This document shows, in pieces, positions 56,727-64,000 of a DNA stretch of 64,000 nt. Source of the DNA: Aphanomyces cochlioides. Lineage: Eukaryota; Oomycota; Saprolegniomycetes; Saprolegniales; Verrucalvaceae. The position numbers and the translations under genes were made by a program. The number at the start of each line of letters is the position of its first letter. Position 1 is the first letter of the stretch. The notes under the pieces were generated by a model, which did not search any database, had not been told where the DNA came from, and saw nothing but the letters and a program-made list of their open reading frames with translations. Where the stretch lies: positions 186,001-250,000 of the forward strand of contig JAHQRK010000010.1 of the NCBI GenBank assembly GCA_019828595.1, written 5' to 3'.

Positions 56727-59222
56727 TTAATGTGCATCCGCCGAGTTTGGTGGAGCGTAGAAACGCCTCTGGGCACTTGCTTTCGAATGGCCGTCGTCAT
56801 GACTATCAGCATTCATCCCCTCCTCTAGCTTTGGCTTGGTTGTTTTCACGTGTGCCGCCACCGACGCGAGCTGGCGCTGTCGACGGTACGACGTGAAGGC
56901 AACTGCAGCGAGAAGCAGACCCGTGAGAGTGGCTGTGTAGCCTAGTTGCGGGCCAAAGTAGTTGGGACTACTCGTGTCCAACGTCTTGCTCCCGACGTAC
57001 TTTGTGCAACGAGGTCCTACACACATGACACTCAGCTCGTTCTAGTCGCAGTCGGGATACCTCCGTAGCCTGTGACACAAGCACATCGACGTTGATTGCA
57101 GCGCCCACTGGGGGCCCCGCTGTCCTTGGCGACACAATCGTCGTCCGTCGTGCACGTCGCGCCGCCGTCGACGCGAGTCATTGGGTTCTTGGTGTCGGTG
57201 TACCATTTGAGATGGCCTTCGATCCACTGCTTGGTCGGATGCGTGGGTGGATCGCACCCGATGAACATGGTGCTCTTGTCTTGGTAGATGCGAATGTAGT
57301 CGATCTCCATGTACATTGGGAACGAGTCGCAAATGTTGTTGGACTTCTTGTAGTCGTCCGAGCCTGGCACTGGCATCGTTGCATTGCCGCGGCAAGGTCC
57401 CATGTCGGCATTCGGAGGCTTTGCACCTAGAAATTATTCGCCGTCAGTGCCATGGAGTGAAGAAACTAAAGTACCCCATGACTTGGCGAGCGCGACGTTG
57501 AAAATCAAGTACATGGGCTCTTCAATCATGGTCTTCTTGGGATTGCGGACCTTCCCAGAGCCTGTGGCGGCTTGGGGTGGTGTCGTTAGAGCCGACGATG
57601 GGATTTCAAACAGCGGCTGGTCCTTCAAGTTCCATCGAACGTAGCCATTCGGTCCCATGACCCTACAACGACCACCATGATGAGCTCCATCGATTCTCGT
57701 CCTGGAGAATTTACCATTCGAGCTGGTAGATGTAGAACGTCGTGTACGCGTCATGGCTGATGTCCCAATTCACAGAGATAGCGTCCATTTGGTACTCAAA
57801 ACTGTCCATTTGATGGGTGGGGGCGACACCTTCCTTGCGCGGCGATGCGCACTTTTCATTCTTCGCGTCGGGATCGCACAAGAAGGCTCCTGTGTATCCG
57901 TTCGAGATGGGGAAGCACGTCCCATTGTAGTTGATTCCCCAGTGCTTCGTTCCCTTGCCGTCAATCAAACCCAAATCGCCGTTGACATCCCGCGATGCGC
58001 TCATCTGTGTCTTGTCGTAGACATTGGACGTCAAGAGAGCTGGGTTTGCCCTCACGGCGGCAACCTACAAATCGTCAGGCGATGATTTGAGCTCCATGAG
58101 TCTACTGGCTCATAAGTTTGAACATCAGTTGCCACGGATGGACAGTGGTCGTTGGCTGCATACTTCATGCCTTGGTACCAACTCTTATGGCGACGAGAGG
58201 CGAATGCACTCGTGGGGGCGTCGGGGATGTTGGCTCCGGGGGTTGCGCAGTACTTGCCATAAATACAATACGAGGCGTCCGGTGCTTGCGTCGGTAGCAC
58301 ACGGTACTCATCAGGCATGCCAGGTGCGACTTGGATCGACGATGACACGGCAGCACCACCGCCTTCCAAGATATCAATCTCAGGCGCACCGCGGCCTTGG
58401 TTCGGGTTCAACCCATAGCCAGGATTAGCGTTGCACGCTGAGATTACTTGTTGTGATGCTAGATCTGCGTCGCATTCGTCATAAGTCCAAGGCCACATGC
58501 GAGTCGTAGAGGCGGTGAAGAGAGCGCGACCAAGGTTTCCCATGAGCCAAATGCCAGGCCATGTTGGATAGTACGCAACGTCTTTGATTGTATCTCTCGG
58601 CGTGAGCTTGTACTGTTGGCCGTTGGCCCAAAAGACTCCGATGGCGTTCGGGTTGGTCGTCACGCTCTTGTGTACGCCGTCGGTGACGTTATTGATGGCT
58701 CCAGGGAGTTTGACTGAGACTTCGATCAAGCCCCCTTGGAAGCAAAACTTGTTCCACGACTGCATCATGCCAGCCGAGTAGTGCTACAATAGACAGCGTG
58801 TGACGCATGTATTGCATGGACAAACGTACCAACTGAGCAGACTCAAACGCTGGTTTCTCAAGCCACTGATTGAAATACGTGACGTTCACCGGTCCTTCGT
58901 CGATGCGGTTGATCAACTTGCCATCCTTTGTGTAGACATTCGTGACGTTGTAATACTCGAGCGCGGCGTTGACACCATCGGCCATGTCTAGCGCAGTCCA
59001 TAGGTGATCCTTTCCTGCTTCAAATGTCCGGCCGTCGATTTCAAACTCGTCGCTCATGACGAGTTCCCACGTCTCGCCCCGTGTCGAGACCTTGGTCCTG
59101 GCGTTCTCGGGCGTGTCAACATCGACCCAAATGCCAATGCCAGACCGCGCTGGGTATTCGTCATAGTCGTAGTCGAGGCTCTGCGCAGCGTGGACAAGGA
59201 CGAATATCCACGCGAGCTGCAT
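56727..59222 (-). CDS. SKN1/KRE6-like GH16 beta-glucan synthesis protein, copy 5
   Basis: Exons 59222-58830, 58783-58106, 58064-57715, 57662-57475, 57426-57061 and 57016-56727 join to about 754 residues with the same intron phases as copies 2 and 3. Signal peptide [15 protein letters not shown]. The GH16 core has [16 protein letters not shown] and [10 protein letters not shown]. The EGF-like block is [18 protein letters not shown] membrane helix ([13 protein letters not shown]) is followed by a basic, then Lys/Glu/His-rich tail ending [14 protein letters not shown]. No lesion seen. The gene lies between the collapsed copy 4 and the broken protease. Confidence 0.92.
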
Positions 59223-60207
59223 GCCAGGTGGCTCGGAAATTGAAATGTTGTCCTAACAGATTGAGTTTAACCTCCAAGGTGGTCAATTCGATTAAGACAT
59301 TAAAAGAACACATTTAAGAAAGATATGTTGGGAAACTCCAAGTGGCAAGATGGATAACAGGCGACTCTGTGCCACGATGCGCATGGCGTCTGTATTCTAT
59401 GGCCTGATACTAACACCGCGGCACCTGTCCATTGTTTGCTCTCTGTCAGTGCGAGGCGGCAGGAACGACCAAGCCAGTCTTCCTCCAGTCCGCTCGCGTT
59501 TCCTGATCAGAGTATTTCGATACCAAGCTCTACAGAGAGCAGCAGCATGGACGAAGCGACTCCTGGAGACTCTTGAGGAATGCGCCGCGCTTGGTGGAAC
59601 GTTCTAATGGGATAATCAAGTCCTCGAGCGACATCTGTAGCACTGGATTTCAAAGTGGTGTCTTTTTTTCGCAACGACTTTGTCGGAAATCCACTCGAAA
59701 TATTTAAAGAAAGCTCTCTTAAATCAATCAAAATGGATTTAAGAACGTCTTCAAATCCATGTCACACCATTTGTAATGCACACTTTTGAAATGTCGTCCT
59801 TGAATTCTTGACAACACCCATCGAATGTAATTCACATTTTTGAAATGTCCATCGTCCAAACCCATGGTGCACGTTCATTGCGAGCTTGTTGGAGCCATGG
59901 AGTGGTCCAAGACGCGCGCACGCTGCAGCAACAACGCCGTCTCCTTGTCTCTGCCGTCATGCTGCGTCGGGCACGAACTCTTCATGTCCAGGCCGCGGAG
60001 CTGTCATACGTTATGGACCGCATCCAGGTATACACTTGCGACACGATGATTACATTCTCTGGTATGAATTTTTGACCACCAGCGGTGGAACTCATAGCGA
60101 CGACATGAACAACTCGAGGTGCCGAGCCGACGACATCCATACAGTCGCCGCTGCGGCTTTGGGAAACGACAAATCGGTGTTTTTGTCGAGTTGAGCGCTC
60201 CAAGATG
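59223..60207. other. Intergenic region with upstream module E
   Basis: Two motif copies: TGCACACTTTTGAAATGTC (59777-59795) and TTCACATTTTTGAAATGTC (59831-59849). The latter is preceded by ACACCCATCGAATGTAA, as in module C. A further stretch CAACGCCGTCTCCTTGTCTC (about 59933) and GATGATTACATTCTCTGG (about 60046) parallels modules A, B and C. AT-rich TTTAAG hairpins occur around 59704-59750. No intact gene. Confidence 0.45.
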
Positions 60208-61987
60208 CTACGACGAGCCACATGCATCGCGCTTTGTTTTCCCGACGACGCTGGCCACCACGCCCGGCGCGACAACTCGATCGATCGCGTATTCCTTGAG
60301 CCAGCACGTCCCTCCATTGTGATCCGACCATGCAAATGCACGGCAGTTGTTGGTCACTTGACAATCTGCGCAGCAGAAATCCGCAGATGGTTGCGACGTC
60401 AAAGCCGACAATGTCCGTGTCTTCCTCGAGCGCGGGGAGCAAGAGCTGCCCGCCGTCCCGTTTTGGTTTTGAGTCCACGCCCACATCTTGCAGCCAACAG
60501 CGTTCCTGCCATCGCGACAACATGCCTGCGGTAGTTCCTGGTACGTCGACGCGAGATCGTGACCGGGATAGTCCAAGAAAGCGCTGGAGGCCGTGCACGT
60601 CGCTGGCGTGGCATCGACGCCAACAATCTTCCTGGCGTTCACTCGGCCATAGCCAAAGCCATTATTGGGATAGGTCGCATCGGAAATGTTGCCGCACGAG
60701 TTGGTGTATGGCCACAGCGGCGCCGTGTCAGCATTTGCCGTCAGGGCTCGATAGATGTCATCGAACGATGCTCCGGGGTGGGCCGACAAGTAGAGAGCAA
60801 TCGTGCCAGAGATGTGGGGGGCTGCCATGCTTGTGCCGCTCATGATGGCATACCCGTCGTCTTGACTGCCGCTCGCCGACACGATGAAATCCCCAGGCGC
60901 GCTGATATCAGGCTTGATGCGGTCATCCGCGGTCGGACCTCGGCTGCTGAATGACGTGAGTATGTCGTTGCTCTTGGTCGCGCCCACAGCGATGACAAAA
61001 CGCGACGATCCCGGTGCACTGGCGTGGCCACAGCCCTTGGATCCGTCGTTGCCGGTCGAGAAAGCGGGAATGATGCCCGCCGCGCGCCATGCTTGAATCG
61101 CAGCGTCAAAAAACGTCGTCTGGGAATCATCGCCCCAGCTATTATTGATCACATGCGGCGCCTTGGAACAGTCGTGATTCGTGCCATTGACGTCTGTGGG
61201 GCAGAGCAAGAACTGCGCGCACAAGAGCAAACTTTGCTCGTTGGCATTCCCACTCGTGTCTGCAGCTGAGCACGAGATCCACTGCGCGCCAGGGGCGATC
61301 CCAATGAGCCCTTTCGTCCCGACCATCGTGCCCATCGTGTGCGATCCATGGCCATTGTAGTCTTTTGACGTTGGCGACCCATTCGACGGGTCAAACCAAG
61401 CATACCCTTGCCGCCAGTTGGACGACAGAGCTTCGTGGGCCGCTGTCAATGGACGCGACGACAACTCCCTTGCCGGTGTTTCCGCTCGCCCAGACTGCTG
61501 GCACTTCAATCCACGGCGTTGCCCACACATTCGGATTGTGCGTGTCGTCCGGTCCAGACGGAACAACGTTCGGGACGATGTGGACCGTTGATTGCAGTTC
61601 AATCGCCGTGACCGACAGCAACGCTGCAATTTTGTCCAGAAGCGCTCGGGACGCCTTGCTCACGTACACTTTGCCATCAATGTACATGGAAGTCAACTTG
61701 ACTTGAGCGGCGGCGGCTTCTTGCTTGGCCAGAGCGAGGACTGGAGCGTGCACTTGATCCGCATGGTCCTTGAGAGTCTTGTACATATGCTCGAGACGAG
61801 TAGAGCGCTCCATCGCCGCGAGTTTGACTTGGTTTTGATACACACGAGGGGGCTCTTAGTTAAACGACACTGACACATCCACAAGTGCTCCCGACGCCAA
61901 CTTGTCCATCAAGGCAGGTGAAATTTTTGCTCCAGCCACCACCGCCGCCGCCGCCATGGCAATGATTGCTAGACTCTTGAGCGCCAT
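60208..61987 (-). pseudogene. Subtilisin-like serine protease (S8) with PAN/apple-like tail, broken
   Basis: Secreted protease gene, no introns seen. It starts MALKSLAIIAMAAAAVVAG (signal peptide), then a pro-region, the catalytic Asp (VVVASIDSG), His (GHGSHTMGTM), oxyanion Asn (NNSWG) and Ser (SGTSMAAPH). Two lesions are clear. An in-frame TAA lies between DVSVSFN and EPPRVYQ (about 61860). A frameshift just after SIDSG means that HEALSSNWRQGYAWF is in another frame. The C-terminus has Cys-rich PAN/apple-like segments (CCADCQVTNNCRAFAWSDH, GTCWLKEY); an earlier one (GCKMWAWTQNQNGTAG) looks disturbed too. Probably a pseudogene; sequence errors could explain single lesions but hardly all. Confidence 0.85.
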
Positions 61988-62856
61988 CGAAAAGACTCTC
62001 TTGATGCTCGCCAAATGGAAAATGACGACTCGGGAAGCTTTGACATGTCGTTCTTGAAGCCGAAGCGCAGCGTGCGCGATAAGTGCGGCCAAATTTTCGC
62101 TCCCAAGATCTCATCTGCATCAAGTTGAAGTCATGACCAAGTCCAACCCACGGCAACGTTGCACGGGGGGCTCTCGACGACACTCGGACGTTCTCATATC
62201 TGTCGACGATGCTCAAGATTCATGCCGAAATTTTCCCATCATAGCAACCACGGTAAGAGATGCGCGAGGAGACTGCATCGGGTGGCGCGCACGCTCTTCG
62301 GACCTCTCTCTCTCTCTTGACTGCTTTGGTCCTAGAATCGATGTTCGGTCTGTCAAGATTGACATGTGACCCACAGAATGGACGTTCACGCATTGTGCGG
62401 CTCAGAATCGACGACCGCCTTATGGTGTACCACTCGGTTCATGCTCATGTGCTCAGGGAGTCGGTCCTCCGACTGGACATGCTACCACGACAGCAAGTCT
62501 GTGTGCTGCTCCATTGTATCTCTTCTCCCGAATTTGCTCCCGTCGACCGAATATGCCGTGGTGTCCTCGTCGACATGGACCGCCGCCAGTGGAACAACGA
62601 TCGTCGGCGGCATACCTCCATCGCAGTGTATGCAGTTCCGCGACGTCACCATTGCCGCAGACGCATCAGACGTGCACGCAACGATAAGAATCGAAGACAG
62701 TCCACCACAGGCGTCATGCGATCTTGCATCGGGTTCGCATCAGAGATCATCTAGAGTAGATCGCGCTCGGTGCTGCCGCGACTCCATGGACGGTACGAGT
62801 GGATTCCAATCGTGTAAATAAAGTTAATCCTAGCGCCGCTCTCGCTGTGTCGATCA
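61988..62856. other. Intergenic region
   Basis: About 870 bases between the protease and GH16 copy 6. Frames such as 62260-62754 (+) are Arg-rich and show no motif. No repeat or RNA gene was recognised. Confidence 0.4.
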
Positions 62857-64000
62857 TCACTGCGCGTCGACCAAGTTGGGCGGGGCGTAGAACCGCCTCG
62901 GTTTGTTCGCATTGAGATTGTCGTCGCCATGTCCGTCCTCTATTTCACTTGGTTGTGCTTTGGCTGTCTTCATCTGCACGTTGGAAGCAAGCTGTTTCTG
63001 TCGGCGGTAGCTTGTCGCCGCGACTGCAAAGAGGACCAAGAACGTGAGCGACGCTGGATATGCGACCTGGGGGCCAAAGTAGTTGGGACTACTTGTGTCC
63101 AGCGTCTTGCTCCCGACGTACTTTGTGCAGCGAGGTCCACCGTAGCCCGTCACACATTCACACCGATGGAGATTGCACCGGCCACTGGGAGTTCCTAGCT
63201 CCTTGGACACACAGTCGTCGTCCGTCTTGCACGTCGCGCCGCCATCGACGCGGACCATCGGGTTCTTTTTGTCGGTGTACCATTTGATGTGGCCTTCGAT
63301 CCACTGCTTGGTCGGATGCGTGGGTGGATCGCACCCGATGAACATGGTGCTCTTGTCTTGGTAGATGCGAATGTAGTCGATCTCCATGTACATTGGGAAC
63401 GAGTCGCAAATGTTGTTGGCTTTCTTGTAGGCGTCCGAGCCTGGCACTGGCTTGGTCGCATTACCACGGCATGGTCCCATGTCGGCATTCGGTGGCGTCG
63501 CACCCCAAGCTTTGGCAAGCGCGACGTTGAAGATCAAGTACATGGGCTCTTCGATCATGATCTTCTTGGGATTGCGCATCTTCCCAGAGCCTGCTGGAGC
63601 TTGTGGCGGGGTTGTGAGCGCCGACGATGGGATTTCAAAGATCGGCTGGTCTTCCAAGTTCCATCGGACGTAACCATTCGGTCCTGTGACCCTGCCATGA
63701 ACATGAGAGATCTAAATTGCGCGGACGGACATACCATTCGACTTGGTAGATGTAGAACGTCGTGTAGGCGTCGTGGCTGATGTCCCAGTTGACAGAGACA
63801 GCGTCCATTTGGTACTCAAAGCTGTCCATTTGGTTTGTCTTGGGCACTCCTGCCTTCCGCGGCGACTCGCATTTTGGATTCATCGCGTCGGGATCGCACA
63901 AGAAGGCACCGATGTAACCGTTCGAGATGGGAAAGCACGTCCCTTTGTAGTTGATGCCCCAGTGGTCCGTTCCCTTGCCGTCAATCAAACCCAAGTCGCC
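62857..64000 (-). CDS. SKN1/KRE6-like GH16 beta-glucan synthesis protein, copy 6 (5' part outside window)
   Basis: Visible exons: one running from beyond 64000 to 63735 ([20 protein letters not shown] ... FYIYQVEW) and a long last exon 63691-62857. The latter joins [24 protein letters not shown], the EGF-like block (CNLHRCECVTGYGGPRC), the membrane helix (LTFLVLFAVAATSY) and the tail ending [13 protein letters not shown]. Two introns found here in copies 2, 3 and 5 (before GATPPNADM and inside GYGG/PRC) are precisely absent. The acceptor of the remaining intron is CAG rather than TAG. No lesion seen in the visible part. Confidence 0.9.

Overview
The window looks like a nuclear segment of an oomycete genome, most likely Saprolegniales (Aphanomyces- or Saprolegnia-like). 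The grounds are dense spliced genes with tiny introns (about 35-60 nt, GT...TAG), tandem SKN1/KRE6-type GH16 beta-glucan genes, a trithorax-type SET gene, an ELO elongase, large EF-hand and WD40 proteins, and a transposon-rich accessory block. Species assignment is inference; exon joins were made by eye from splice sites and reading-frame phase.

Positions 1-10.5 kb hold a 3' gene fragment, a 6-exon histone methyltransferase (PHD fingers, Tudor-like, bromodomain, extended PHD, FYRN/FYRC, SET, post-SET), a convergent coiled-coil gene whose stop codon overlaps the SET gene's stop, and a fatty-acid elongase. Positions 11-23 kb hold two very large divergent genes whose start codons lie about 70 bp apart. 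On the minus strand is a 16-exon, about 1996-residue multi-EF-hand protein ending in RanBP2-type zinc fingers. On the plus strand is a roughly 19-exon, about 1515-residue protein combining a TerD-like domain, EF-hands and about eleven WD40 repeats. Their shared promoter region and shared calcium-binding character suggest one calcium-dependent assembly, possibly flagellar.

Positions 24-29.5 kb hold an intact long-chain acyl-CoA synthetase facing an inverted, broken paralogue. Their 3' parts form a 679-bp inverted repeat around a 176-bp spacer, with the intron included in the identity. A third small relic lies at 29.4 kb.

Positions 29.5-64 kb hold a minus-strand array of membrane-anchored SKN1/KRE6-like GH16 proteins: four complete genes, one gene cut by the window edge, one collapsed pseudogene and one small fragment. 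A related upstream module recurs before several copies, and two copies have precisely lost introns. The array is split between 40 and 53.4 kb by nested mobile DNA: a 163-bp tandem repeat, a KDZ-like element, a complete mariner-like element with terminal repeats and TA duplications, a PIF/Harbinger pair, a Helitron remnant, a hAT element in at least three pieces and three consecutive MITEs. A relic of a bacterial-type DUF347 membrane protein and a broken subtilisin-like protease also lie in the array.
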